From contig PDSZ01000033.1 of assembly GCA_002748705.1 (NCBI GenBank), forward strand, positions 1 through 21,653: a DNA stretch of 21,653 nt, in the 5' to 3' direction. Numbering within the stretch: position 1 is the stretch's first letter; the number at the start of each line of letters is the position of its first letter. A program made the translations under genes and the position numbers. Below the pieces are notes generated by a model. That model did not search any database, was not told the origin of the DNA, and saw only the letters and a list, made by a program, of their open reading frames with translations. This stretch comes from Candidatus Fermentibacterota bacterium (lineage in GTDB: Bacteria; Fermentibacterota; Fermentibacteria; Fermentibacterales; Fermentibacteraceae). Shown piece after piece: positions 7,718 to 16,343 of the stretch.

Positions 7718-9115
7718 TCATGGTATGATAATGGACACATCATGGCTTCCTGGAATGTAATACAGCTTTCTCTCTATCTGTTCAGCAAACTCTGGGCTTA
7801 CTGATTCTGCCTCTCTGAGCACCTGCTCTGTATCAAAATTTACTATTCTTGCAGGCTGAAAGTCTCTTTCTGAAGTTGCGTTGAGCATGAACATATCAAG
7901 ATGATCCATCGGCCAGAGCAGAACAGGAGTCTCCCTGGCAATAAGGTTTTCTGCGTAAGCCCTGTTCAAACTGGTAATGTACTCCCTGTACTCTCTTCCC
8001 AGGTGTCTGTTCGTATTCAGATCAATGCCTGCCATGGATTCCAGAGTCATTGCGTAACCAGTCAGCTGTATAGAGAATGTACTGTTTCGAGTTGCATCAT
8101 ATTCATTTGTGAGATAGGCACCTTCGGTGAAATAGTCCGCATCGGAACCTGAATTATCCATAACAGTTCCTGTATGGAAGCTGCCTGCAAAGATTATAAC
8201 CTTTCCAGTGTGAAAGTATTCACCTAGAAAATCAGGAGAGGTAAGGTTTCTGATAATCGCTTCCTGCCTGTGCCGAATGAAGTATCTTCTGTCTGCTTTG
8301 GCTTTGCAGGTTGATTCAAGATTAAGAATCACATTCAGAATGTAGGGTTTTGTAATGAAAGACCAGCACCCTCCAGGCTGAACTACATCAGATTCTTCAA
8401 CCATCTGCCTGAACTCAGGCAGCAGAGCCTGAATATTCTCAAGTGTAACCTCCTCAACAGGAAAGTCATACTCTGGAGCAATCTCCTGCAGAAATGGCAC
8501 CAGTATCCTCTCAAAGGTTCCCCGGAAGTTATGCTCAATATCAGAGCAGCCGATATGTATCCACTTTTCAGGAAAGGTTCTGTTCCATCGTCTTATGTGC
8601 CGCAGCCTGATAATCTCTTCATCAAAAGAGAGCCAGTCTGCAAGCTCCTCATTCAGGAAAATTTCTGCAGCTTCATTCTCTTCTATTTCAAGGTAGTGAT
8701 TAAGAAAGGGAGTCAGAGAGTATTGGTTCTCAAAGACCACCAGATGAAAATAGTCATTCCGGTTAAGGGCAAAGATGATTCTGTTCTTCAGATGCTCAAT
8801 GAATCTGTAGTAATGGTTTTCACCTGCAAGCACACAGCGAACGCCGGAAGCAGCATCAACAAGCCAGTCAAGATCTCCTGTGTTGGAGAAATCCCTGTTT
8901 ATGTCACACTCAGAAAGAGGCTCGACATCTATTAAATCTGAACTGAATACACACTCGTCCAGGCAGATACCTTCAGGGAAATAACTGAGACCTGCCAGAG
9001 ACATCGCTGCTGCATCACAACCTATCGGCGAAGAATCAGAAATACCCTGGGAGAACTGCTCCTCTGAAGGGATGCACAATCCTGTAATTGCGACAATCAA
9101 AAAGCCTTTTCTCAT
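7718..9115 (-). CDS. Secreted erythromycin-esterase/ChaN-like protein
   Basis: 465 residues beginning with a hydrophobic export signal (about 1-16). AGGGGA five bases before the ATG supports the start. Conserved-looking points are LAGENHYYRFIEHL (98-101 GENH), an acidic VVFEN (about 126-130) and, near residue 310, KVIIFAGSFHTG. The GE..H, E and GxxH pattern fits the EreA/ChaN/TraB-like hydrolase superfamily, where these Glu and His residues form the active site or bind haem or metal. True macrolide esterases are cytosolic; an exported member may act on another substrate. A Cys is near the signal end (TGLC), but Leu at -1 is a poor lipobox. Family placement is moderate, substrate unknown. Confidence 0.6.
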   Translation of the reverse strand: MRKGFLIVAITGLCIPSEEQFSQGISDSSPIGCDAAAMSLAGLSYFPEGICLDECVFSSDLIDVEPLSECDINRDFSNTGDLDWLVDAASGVRCVLAGENHYYRFIEHLKNRIIFALNRNDYFHLVVFENQYSLTPFLNHYLEIEENEAAEIFLNEELADWLSFDEEIIRLRHIRRWNRTFPEKWIHIGCSDIEHNFRGTFERILVPFLQEIAPEYDFPVEEVTLENIQALLPEFRQMVEESDVVQPGGCWSFITKPYILNVILNLESTCKAKADRRYFIRHRQEAIIRNLTSPDFLGEYFHTGKVIIFAGSFHTGTVMDNSGSDADYFTEGAYLTNEYDATRNSTFSIQLTGYAMTLESMAGIDLNTNRHLGREYREYITSLNRAYAENLIARETPVLLWPMDHLDMFMLNATSERDFQPARIVNFDTEQVLREAESVSPEFAEQIERKLYYIPGSHDVSIIIP

Positions 9116-9119
9116 CTTT

Positions 9120-10226
9120 ATCCCCTGAAGCCACGAAAGGCATATACAAACTGTTTCCAGTCAAAGGACTTTGAGTATATCTCTCGTCCATCCGCAGAAC
9201 CGCATGGTTTGTAAAACAACACCTGCATGCTACGAAACCATAGATAGCATTCCAGGCATTCTTCATCAATACTCATTCAGCCCTGGCAATATTGTATTTC
9301 AGATTTCCTTTCTCCTTGAGGTGGATGGTTGCGTTTATCATGTTCTCCGGGCCTGAAAATACAACCAAGGGAATTGGAAACAGAAGCTCCCGCAATGATC
9401 TGTTCATACATCCTTCGCACAGGTTACCGGCTGCAGCGTCCGAGCCCTCTGAAAAATCAGTTTCCCTGAGGCCACATCGTATATCATCAGCCTGTACTCA
9501 AAACGGTATATATCGGCAACTCTTTCTCTATCTGCTGAAACTATTCCGTTGAAATCCCCTGAAGAGCGGTTACGCTCAACAATCTCCCACTGATCATAAG
9601 CTAAACAGATATCTCTCCTGTATTCATATCCATGATGTAACGATTTCCGCCGGACTGAGCCCTGGAAAAAACTATAATCGTACTGTCTTTAAGAAACTCA
9701 ACATCCTGCTGCGGGGAAACCTTTGACAATCTTCTGACATACTAACCTGCTCTGCTGTAGAGATCAATTGCAGAGGCGGCGTCGTTCATATAGCAGAATA
9801 CTCTACTGAAACAGCTGCCCTGCAGATTTCCGGAAAGCAACCAGGCCACTCTTCCAACTCACCTGCTCTCCATTGCACATTACCGTAAAGTGTCAAGCAG
9901 ACCATCCTCAGTCCTGAATCATCAGACACGAAGAGCAAATCATCTGACATGGTGAAATAATCCGCTGTATGGAAGGCGGTTCAATAACTTCTTTCCCGCC
10001 TGATACTCTTACACGCCGGAATGAAAGATGTTGAGCGCTGTCGTCTTACCGAAGCTTCACATCGGAAAACTCTGCGAATGCAGTCCATTTAGTACCCTGA
10101 AAAGCTCTTGAATCCCAGTTCCAGCAGCAGTCATTTCCAACATCTGCTTTTTTCTTTGAAGAACAGGAAGCAGCCAGCAAGCACAAACACCAGAGTTATT
10201 ACCGAATCTCCTTCTTCAATACGCAT
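9120..10226 (-). pseudogene. Decayed beta-propeller lipoprotein gene
   Basis: The minus strand from ATG 10224-10226 reads a lipoprotein signal, VITLVFVLAGC, with a good lipobox, and then loses frame. Later pieces in various frames look like propeller strands: DYFTMSDDLLFVSDDSGLRM (about 9960), VEFLKDSTIIVFSRAQSGG (about 9705), RLMIYDVASGKLIFQR (about 9500) and, closest to the next gene, TGNSLYMPFVASGDK (about 9150). Stops and frameshifts separate them all. I read this as an extracytoplasmic propeller lipoprotein that has decayed along its whole length. It fills the 1.1-kb stretch in which no intact gene is seen. Confidence 0.6.
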
Positions 10227-10366
10227 CTCGTTACCGACTGATAGAAAGAAGAAAACACCAGAGAACATCCTGTACCTGTATGCAGTTCAGCGAAACCCAT
10301 TCTACTTGGACATCATATATCAGAATTACCGATGCGCTCAACTTCTTTTCCGGGACTCTGGTTCAA

Positions 10367-10839
10367 CTACTGCTGCGCCATGTACATTACAGTTATGAAT
10401 GGGGTAAAACCGTTTTTCTTCCAGAAGCTCTTAGCAACAGGGTTTGCACTTGCCACCCTGAGTTCTACACTGTCAATTCCCTTTTTCTGCAACCACTCCA
10501 TAGCCTGTGCGAAAAGAGCTTCGCCGATACCCTCTCGGCGGTGGTTCTCAACCACAAAAGTATCTGAGATTATTCCACACCTTTTCCTTTGAAATACAGG
10601 AGGATAATCGGAAATCTGCATCTTAATGAATCCCAGAAGGTTTCCTCTGATTCAGCGACAAGGAGGTTCGAAGATTCAGATTCCAGTTCTTTTGTAATCA
10701 AACCAAGGAATTTAACACCGCCATCCTGCGATCTGGAGAAAAACGGGTCAAGACTGCTGTGATAGTCCATTATCTTTTCCCACATTTTCACAATATTCTG
10801 CAAGTCATCCTTTGCGGCTTCCCTAATTCGGGTTTCCAT
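10367..10839 (-). pseudogene. GNAT acetyltransferase with a frameshift
   Basis: Two overlapping frames make one GNAT protein of about 157 residues. The head (10839 to about 10645) reads METRIREAAKDDLQNIVKMW to LLVAESEE. The tail, one frame over, reads GNLLGFIKMQI and then VVENHRREGIGEALFAQAME, the acetyl-CoA-binding motif (RxxGxG), ending NPVAKSFWKKNGFTPF, a typical GNAT C-terminus. The shift lies near 10640-10650. Both halves are otherwise well preserved, so the lesion is recent or a sequencing error. Substrate unknown. Confidence 0.75.
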
Positions 10840-10956
10840 CTATTCCTGCTTCCTGAAAAGCTGATGAAATAATCAACAAGCCCTGTTCACAATAGAAATC
10901 GGAATAACAGCAGCTTTTCTTTCACCGATTACCATAAGCAGTTATGTAAGCAGGCT

Positions 10957-10976
10957 GGGCTGAAACTGTTCAGCCC
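10957..10976. other. Eight-bp stem-loop downstream of the small lipoprotein gene
   Basis: GGGCTGAA pairs with TTCAGCCC around a four-base loop. It lies about 60 bases past the stop of the minus-strand gene 11037-11366. The minus-strand 3' side lacks a T-run, so a classic intrinsic terminator is not supported. Confidence 0.4.
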
Positions 10977-11036
10977 AAAACAGCTGACTTGAATTCTGCT
11001 TATTCGTCTGACTTTGCCGCAGACTCTTTCAGAAAA

Positions 11037-11366
11037 TCAGAATGAATAATTGATGCTGACCTCATCAGGAGCAAAGAGTATGCTGACCCTTTTTGCATCT
11101 GCAGCATTCTCAAGTATTTCGTAATCGATGAATTCAGTACGACCTTCCACCTGCCATTCAACCCTTACAGTGTTGCTTCCGCCGAGCATATCAAGACCGG
11201 TTTTTACGGTCTGATCTGCTTCCACATTCTCCCAGGTTTTTGAGTTCTCACCGATGGAGAGAGTTACGGAATCAAGGTTCATACCTGTTCCATTGTTCAG
11301 TTCAATGCCTGAATTACCGCAGGCTAACACCAGAAGAAGAGCCGCTGTAAATAATGCCTTTCTCAT
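11037..11366 (-). CDS. Small putative lipoprotein
   Basis: 109 residues. The N-terminus MRKALFTAALLLVLACG is a lipoprotein-type signal with Cys16 as the likely lipidated residue (Ala at -1, Leu at -2 slightly atypical). The mature part is Asn/Thr/Val-rich and alternates short strands (NNGTGMNLDSVTLSIG, TVRVEWQVEGRTEF), suggesting a small beta-sandwich. No family is recognised. It is transcribed away from the phosphatase operon with 85 bases between the starts, so shared regulation is possible. Confidence 0.7.
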   Translation of the reverse strand: MRKALFTAALLLVLACGNSGIELNNGTGMNLDSVTLSIGENSKTWENVEADQTVKTGLDMLGGSNTVRVEWQVEGRTEFIDYEILENAADAKRVSILFAPDEVSINYSF

Positions 11367-11391
11367 GAATTCCCCTTTCTGGAACCGATAC

Positions 11392-11421
11392 TGTTACTCA
11401 GTGTAGTCTCTTGAGTATAAT
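11392..11421 (+). promoter_or_regulatory. Likely promoter of the phosphatase operon
   Basis: A perfect TATAAT lies at 11416-11421. A weak -35 candidate (TGTTAC, 11392-11397) is 18 bases upstream. Transcription would start about 25 bases before the CTG codon. The -10 box is convincing, the -35 box is not. Confidence 0.45.
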
Positions 11422-11438
11422 TGCTTTTCTATACATAC

Positions 11439-11446
11439 GGGAGGAG
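11439..11446 (+). promoter_or_regulatory. Strong ribosome binding site before a CTG start
   Basis: GGGAGGAG ends five bases before CTG at 11452. No ATG, GTG or TTG occurs in frame between the upstream stop (11404-11406) and 11548, so this site points to CTG initiation. Confidence 0.6.
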
Positions 11447-11451
11447 TTTTC

Positions 11452-13431
11452 CTGAGATTCATTATTTTTGCGCTTCTGCTGCTGATTCCAACCCTTGCCC
11501 ACGGGTATATAGGCCCTGGGGCCGGATTCGGCATTCTTACTTCCTTTGTGGTGTTCCTGAATGCCATTGCAGTTTCAATGCTTTCATTCCTTTTCTGGCC
11601 GGTAATGGTTCTGATAAGGGCCTGGAAGAAACGCCGCAGACCCAAAAAGGCCAAGTGTTCAAAAGTGGTCATACTAGGGCTGGACGGCCTCTCACCATAC
11701 CTTGTTGAAAAGTATTGGCAGAACGGCGACCTTGCCAATTTCAAAAAGCTTGCTGATTCAGGTACCTACAGAAGAATGCGTACCACAACTCCAGGCGTCT
11801 CTCCTGTTGCCTGGTCAAGTTTCCAGACCGGTGTTAATCCCGGCAAGCACGGTATCTTCGACTTTCTGGCACCTGACAGAAAAAGATACCTTGCGGTTCT
11901 CAGCTCGGTAAAAACCGCCACTTATAAAAAGAAGAATCTTCTTGGCAGAGTGCGGGAGGAGGTTTCTTCCTCTATTCTCAGAATGAGCAAACCGTTCTGG
12001 AGCCTTCTTGGCAAGTACGGCATACGCTCAACTATTCTTCGTGTACCTATTACATATCCGCCTGAACCTCTGGACGGCAGGCTTCTGTCAGGAATGTGCG
12101 TACCGGATCTCAGAGGAAGTCAGGGCAGCTACACACTTTTCACCACTGAGGGAACAGAAAAACAGTTTACAGGCGGTATTTCAGCCACTCTTCATTCCAG
12201 TTCTGCCGGCTGGTACGGAGACATAACAGGCCCTGAGGGCTGTGCACCTGTCCGCATAAACTTCAGAAAAATGAAAACCGGTCAATGGAAAATCACAAGC
12301 GGAACCGCTTCAATCAAAGCTGCTCCCGGCAAACTTTCTGAATGGCTGACAATAGAGTACAAGGCAGGCCGTACTAAAGTACGAGGTATTTCCCGTTTCA
12401 GAATCACAGAAGAGGATAACATTGTTGTTTACTGCACAGCACTTCATGTTGATCCTTCAGGGCCTGTGGTGCCTCTCTCCCATCCTGTTCATTACTCAAG
12501 ATATCTTGCAGGAGCCATCGGTAAGTTTGCCACCCTGGGTCTGGCTGAAGACACCTGGGCGCTTTCCAATGGCCATCTGGACGAAAAGAGCTTTCTTGAC
12601 ATGGCCTGGGCATACTTTGCCGAGAGAAAACGAATGTTCAGGAATGCCCTGAAAAACGGTGGTGACGGCCTTACTGTCTGTGTTTTCGATACCTCAGACA
12701 GAATACAGCACATGTTCTGGGGAAATGGCATTGAACCAGGTTCAGTAATTCATTCCATGTACCTGGAGATGGATAAGCTGGTAGGCGAGATCATGGATGA
12801 AACAGACGGCAACCAGCGGCTTATCGTCATGTCAGACCACGGATTTACCTCTTTTCACACCTGCATAGACTTCAACCGCTGGCTTGTGGAAGAAGGCTAC
12901 ATGGTGCTTGAAGACGGAGTAAAAACCGTTGATGCTTCCTACCACGGTGTGGACTGGTCAAAAACCAGGGCCTATGCTCTTGGCCTTACCGGTTTAAACA
13001 TCAACCTTGCAGGCCGTGAGGGAAAAGGTATTGTGAAAAAGGAAGATGCAATTCCCCTCATGGAAGAGATAAGGTCAAAGCTTCTTGCTCTGAAAGATGG
13101 TGATACACCTGTAATCAAATCTGTGAAGTTTGCCGGTGAAGTTTACTCAGGAGCTTATATCGAAAGAAGCCCTGACATCATTCCCTTTACAGACCACGGT
13201 TACCGCTCCGACTGGGGCTGCGTAACCGGATGTGTGGGAGACAGGGTGATTTACCCCAACGAAAAACACTGGAACGGGGATCACTGCCACGATCCGGAAC
13301 TGGTCAAAGGAATTCTCTTCACAAACTGGAAACATGAGAAAGAGAATCCGGCTATAATTGATATTGCGCCAACTGTACTTGACCTTCTGGGGCTGAAAGC
13401 TCCAGGTTACATGGACGGGAGACCGCTGTGA
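11452..13431 (+). CDS. Alkaline-phosphatase-superfamily phosphodiesterase, membrane-anchored
   Basis: From CTG at 11452 the protein has 659 residues. It starts with a signal-like segment (RFIIFALLLLIPTLAHG), then YIGPGAGF, a motif I associate with the N-terminus of this protein family, a second membrane segment (about 29-55) and a KKRRRPKKAK stop. The catalytic domain has the metal-binding Asp of ILGLDGL (about 78), the likely Ser nucleophile in VSPVAWSSFQTG with NPGKHGIFDF after it, and further metal ligands in DTSDRIQHMFW, MSDHGF and HWNGDHCHD. This is a type I phosphodiesterase/nucleotide-pyrophosphatase-like fold. Starting at GTG 11548 would drop the signal and YIGPGAG, so CTG is preferred. 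It is first in a four-gene operon. The phosphoester substrate is unknown; nucleotide, lipid-head or glycan phosphoesters are candidates. Confidence 0.85.
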   Translation: MRFIIFALLLLIPTLAHGYIGPGAGFGILTSFVVFLNAIAVSMLSFLFWPVMVLIRAWKKRRRPKKAKCSKVVILGLDGLSPYLVEKYWQNGDLANFKKLADSGTYRRMRTTTPGVSPVAWSSFQTGVNPGKHGIFDFLAPDRKRYLAVLSSVKTATYKKKNLLGRVREEVSSSILRMSKPFWSLLGKYGIRSTILRVPITYPPEPLDGRLLSGMCVPDLRGSQGSYTLFTTEGTEKQFTGGISATLHSSSAGWYGDITGPEGCAPVRINFRKMKTGQWKITSGTASIKAAPGKLSEWLTIEYKAGRTKVRGISRFRITEEDNIVVYCTALHVDPSGPVVPLSHPVHYSRYLAGAIGKFATLGLAEDTWALSNGHLDEKSFLDMAWAYFAERKRMFRNALKNGGDGLTVCVFDTSDRIQHMFWGNGIEPGSVIHSMYLEMDKLVGEIMDETDGNQRLIVMSDHGFTSFHTCIDFNRWLVEEGYMVLEDGVKTVDASYHGVDWSKTRAYALGLTGLNINLAGREGKGIVKKEDAIPLMEEIRSKLLALKDGDTPVIKSVKFAGEVYSGAYIERSPDIIPFTDHGYRSDWGCVTGCVGDRVIYPNEKHWNGDHCHDPELVKGILFTNWKHEKENPAIIDIAPTVLDLLGLKAPGYMDGRPL

Positions 13432-15377
13432 ACAGACGAGAGTTTCTGAAAAAAGCAATACTTGCGCCGGCAGCGGTGGCGGCTCTCTCGGCAGGGTGCG
13501 GCACTTCTGCGGCAGCCTCTCGAAAAAGGGTGATAGTACTGGGTGTTGACGGTATGGATCCTGCGCTGCTTGCAGGTTTTGCTGAGCAGGGTCTTATGCC
13601 AAATGTTAAAAGACTGATGGATTCAGGCTCTTTCAGAAGGCTTGCCACCTCCAATCCGCCACAGAGCCCTGTGGCCTGGTCTAACTTCATAACAGGCGCT
13701 CCCCCTCCTGTACACGGTATCTTCGATTTCATACACCGTGATCCTGAAACTATGATTCCATTCCTCTCCACATCGGAGGTTGCTCCTCCGGAGTCCACGC
13801 TTGATCTAGGCAAGTTCCGGCTGCCGCTCTCAGGAGGAGGAGTAAACCTGCTGAGAAGAGGAACACCGTTCTGGAACGAGCTTCTGAACGCAGGTATTCC
13901 AGTCACAATGGTGAAGCTTCCTGTGGACTTTCCACCTCCTGCTGAGAACAGAAACGGGCTGTTTCTCTCAGGGCTGGGTACACCGGATGTAAGGGGAAGT
14001 CAGGGCAGTTTTACCTTCTTTACCGATGACCCAAGGTCAATTTCAGATGATACAGGCGGAGGTGTTGTAATTCCGGTAAGGGATTACGGAGACGGATGTT
14101 ACACATGCAGAGCAGACGGACCTGCCAATTCTCTCGTTGCAGACTCCCCTACAATGAGTACTGAAATAAAGGTTTGGGCAGACCGTGATTCCAAAGCTGT
14201 GCGAATTGATGTAAACGGTTCATCTATCGTTCTTGGAGAAAAGCAGTGGAGCCCCTGGATGGGTTTCAGCTTCACTGCAATTCCAGGCGTATCAACGGTG
14301 AACGCAATGGGCAGGTTTTACCTGAAGCAGGTCTACCCCAATCTGAAGCTCTACCTTACTCCTCTCAACATTGACCCTGAGAATCCTGCACTTCCGATCT
14401 CCAGCCCGGACTGGTACTCAAGGGATCTGGCCAAGGAAGCAGGCAAATTCTACACACAGGGTTTTCCTGAGGATACCAAAGCTCTCTCACGGGGTATTTT
14501 TGATGATGACGACTATGTCTCCCAGGCACACCTGGTTCTTGAGGAAAGAATGCGGCTCTTCCACACGGCACTTTCAAGGTACAGGGAGGGAATGCTTTTC
14601 TTCTACTTTACCAGCCTTGACCTGAATGTGCACATGTTCTTCCGTTCAATGGACCCTGCCAGCCCTCTCTACGGCCAGGTGGAGCCCAGATTCCACGGAG
14701 TAATAGCAAATCTCTATTCCAGGATTGATATGGCAGTAGGAGAGGCAATGGAGCTGCTGGATGACAGAACAGAACTGATACTGCTCTCAGACCATGGCTT
14801 TGCTCCTTTCAGAAGGAGTTTCAACCTGAATTCTTTCCTTGCTGCCGAGGGTTTTGCAACAATTGCCACCGAGCACAACCGAAACTCGGATATGTATGCC
14901 TGTCTGGACTGGAGCGCCACTGGAGCTTACGGCCTGGGGCTTAACGGTCTGTATGTGAACCAGCAGGGCCGTGAAAAGAACGGTGCTGTACCTCCTGCAG
15001 ACAGACGAAAGGTTATGGAGGACCTTAAGGCTGCGCTTGAAGCAGCAGTAGACCCCCTGACCGGGGAACACCCTGTCAAGAATCTGTTCATTCTTGAGGA
15101 CATGTACCCCGGTATGGAGTTACCGCCGTGGGCTCCTGATATGCTTGTAGGCTATAACCTGGGCTACAGGGCAAGCTGGGAAACCACACTGGGATCATTC
15201 CCTGAAGATGTCATAACAGACAACCTTGACCCCTGGAGCGGTACACACTGCATCTCTCCTGACATCTGCCCTGGTTCTCTGGTCACCACTGTGAAGGATG
15301 TAGGCCCCTCTCCGTCACTTACTGATATGGGACAGTTCATAAAGGCTATTCTCCTTGAAGATGGCGTCATTACATGA
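13428..15377 (+). CDS. Alkaline-phosphatase-superfamily lipoprotein with Tat-type leader
   Basis: 649 residues. The GTG start overlaps the previous stop by four bases and has GGGAG six bases upstream. The leader NRREFLKKAILAPAAVAAL has the twin Arg (3-4) of a Tat signal and ends in a lipobox, LSAGC (Cys24), so the folded, metal-loaded enzyme is probably exported and lipid-anchored. Catalytic motifs parallel the preceding gene: VIVLGVDGMDP, QSPVAWSNFITG (Ser nucleophile), PPPVHGIFDF, LDLNVHMFF, LLSDHGFAPF and SGTHC. The two are tandem paralogues anchored by different means, which suggests division of labour on related extracytoplasmic substrates. Confidence 0.88.
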   Translation: MNRREFLKKAILAPAAVAALSAGCGTSAAASRKRVIVLGVDGMDPALLAGFAEQGLMPNVKRLMDSGSFRRLATSNPPQSPVAWSNFITGAPPPVHGIFDFIHRDPETMIPFLSTSEVAPPESTLDLGKFRLPLSGGGVNLLRRGTPFWNELLNAGIPVTMVKLPVDFPPPAENRNGLFLSGLGTPDVRGSQGSFTFFTDDPRSISDDTGGGVVIPVRDYGDGCYTCRADGPANSLVADSPTMSTEIKVWADRDSKAVRIDVNGSSIVLGEKQWSPWMGFSFTAIPGVSTVNAMGRFYLKQVYPNLKLYLTPLNIDPENPALPISSPDWYSRDLAKEAGKFYTQGFPEDTKALSRGIFDDDDYVSQAHLVLEERMRLFHTALSRYREGMLFFYFTSLDLNVHMFFRSMDPASPLYGQVEPRFHGVIANLYSRIDMAVGEAMELLDDRTELILLSDHGFAPFRRSFNLNSFLAAEGFATIATEHNRNSDMYACLDWSATGAYGLGLNGLYVNQQGREKNGAVPPADRRKVMEDLKAALEAAVDPLTGEHPVKNLFILEDMYPGMELPPWAPDMLVGYNLGYRASWETTLGSFPEDVITDNLDPWSGTHCISPDICPGSLVTTVKDVGPSPSLTDMGQFIKAILLEDGVIT

Positions 15378-16135
15378 CAGTACTCTTCGACCTTCTGCTG
15401 ACGCCCTTCAAGTCCCTTCACCCCCTGTGGGGAATGTCCTGGATTTCTGCTCTGGCAGGTGTACTTATGATTCTTGTTTTCAAGTGGACCTCCAACCAGC
15501 AGGCAATCTCTGAACTGAGGCGCAAAATGGGTTCAAGGGCACTTGGAATGCTTCTCTATCTGGAGAGCCCTCCAACGGTGGTCAAACTGGGTTTCAGCCT
15601 TATCATGGACAACTTCATCTATCTCTGGCACATTCTGAGACCAATGCTGGTAATAGCCTTGCCCTTTGTGCTCACAGCTGCCCAGCTTGATGCAAGATAC
15701 GGCTTCCTGCCCCCTTCAGAAACGCAGCCGTCAACAGCTGTGATAAGGTGGAAATCAGCCCCTTCCGGTGCTCCGGAAGCTGAAACCGGAACCATCATAT
15801 CTCCTGTTGTAACTATTGCAGATTCACTGGAACAGAGTTTCTCCTTTACCAGTTCTCAGGGAGTATTCTCAACTGCAGATGGAACGGTAAAAGCAGGTAC
15901 AGACAGCCAAACCGGTTCTGTTGTAGTACGGGGAGCAGAGCAGAACAGTATAATGAGAGACCTCTTCAGACCGTGGAACGGAGCTGCAGCAGAGGGTGTA
16001 AAATCGGTACAGATACACCTTCAGCCTGCTCACTACAATGTACTTGGCGGCAGATGGAGCTGGTTTGCCGTGTTCCTTGTATTCTCAAGCCTCTGGGCCA
16101 TTGCAGGAGCTGTGGTATTCAGGGTTAAAGTATAG
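15374..16135 (+). CDS. Phosphatase-associated membrane protein with extracytoplasmic domain
   Basis: 253 residues, start overlapping the previous stop (ATGA). It has a membrane segment at about 17-37, a basic stretch with SNQQAISELRRKMG (40-53), an amphipathic region, a second membrane segment at about 88-106, a 120-residue Ser/Thr/Gly-rich domain, and a last segment near 232-250. The first half, a membrane helix followed by a charged helix then a helix pair, recalls the EMC3/DUF106 branch of YidC/Oxa1-like insertases, but the match is weak. Position inside the operon suggests it helps place, insert or scaffold the two phosphatases. No enzyme motif seen. Confidence 0.7.
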   Translation: MTVLFDLLLTPFKSLHPLWGMSWISALAGVLMILVFKWTSNQQAISELRRKMGSRALGMLLYLESPPTVVKLGFSLIMDNFIYLWHILRPMLVIALPFVLTAAQLDARYGFLPPSETQPSTAVIRWKSAPSGAPEAETGTIISPVVTIADSLEQSFSFTSSQGVFSTADGTVKAGTDSQTGSVVVRGAEQNSIMRDLFRPWNGAAAEGVKSVQIHLQPAHYNVLGGRWSWFAVFLVFSSLWAIAGAVVFRVKV

Positions 16136-16145
16136 GAGACTTGAA

Positions 16146-16343
16146 GTGAAGAAAATCAAACTTAAGATAGAAAACGACATGAAGGAAAGGCTGGACAAGG
16201 TTGCCGACGCCGGCGGTTATTCTTCAGTTGAGGAGTTCATTCTTCATGTTGTAGAGCGTGAACTTGAAAAACTCGACCCAGGCGCAGGAGAATCAGAAGA
16301 AGAGATTCGCAAGAAACTTGAAGGACTTGGCTACCTGGGCTGA
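16146..16343 (+). CDS. Small ribbon-helix-helix-like protein with LGYLG tail
   Basis: 65 residues from GTG at 16146, with AGGAG seven bases upstream and only ten bases from the previous stop. The strand KKIKLKIENDMKERLDKVA and helices GYSSVEEFILHVVERELEKL fit the ribbon-helix-helix (MetJ/Arc) fold used for DNA binding. The C-terminus, EEEIRKKLEGLGYLG, resembles the (E)xxIxxRLxxLGY tail often seen at the end of sulfatases and related phosphatase-superfamily enzymes. It is last in the operon and could be an autoregulator or a small partner of the enzymes. A longer upstream reading in this frame overlaps the previous gene and is unlikely. Confidence 0.75.
   Translation: MKKIKLKIENDMKERLDKVADAGGYSSVEEFILHVVERELEKLDPGAGESEEEIRKKLEGLGYLG

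Noticed and set aside
9036..9269. A 77-residue minus-strand gene
   Set aside because: It has no family features, overlaps the next gene and continues the decayed propeller sequence.
10108..10592. Several plus-strand readings
   Set aside because: They are antisense to the propeller relic and the acetyltransferase and show no protein-like features.
16038..16343. A 101-residue reading that includes the small RHH-like protein
   Set aside because: Its first third overlaps the membrane protein gene in another frame; the GTG at 16146 has a good ribosome site and gives a family-like start.
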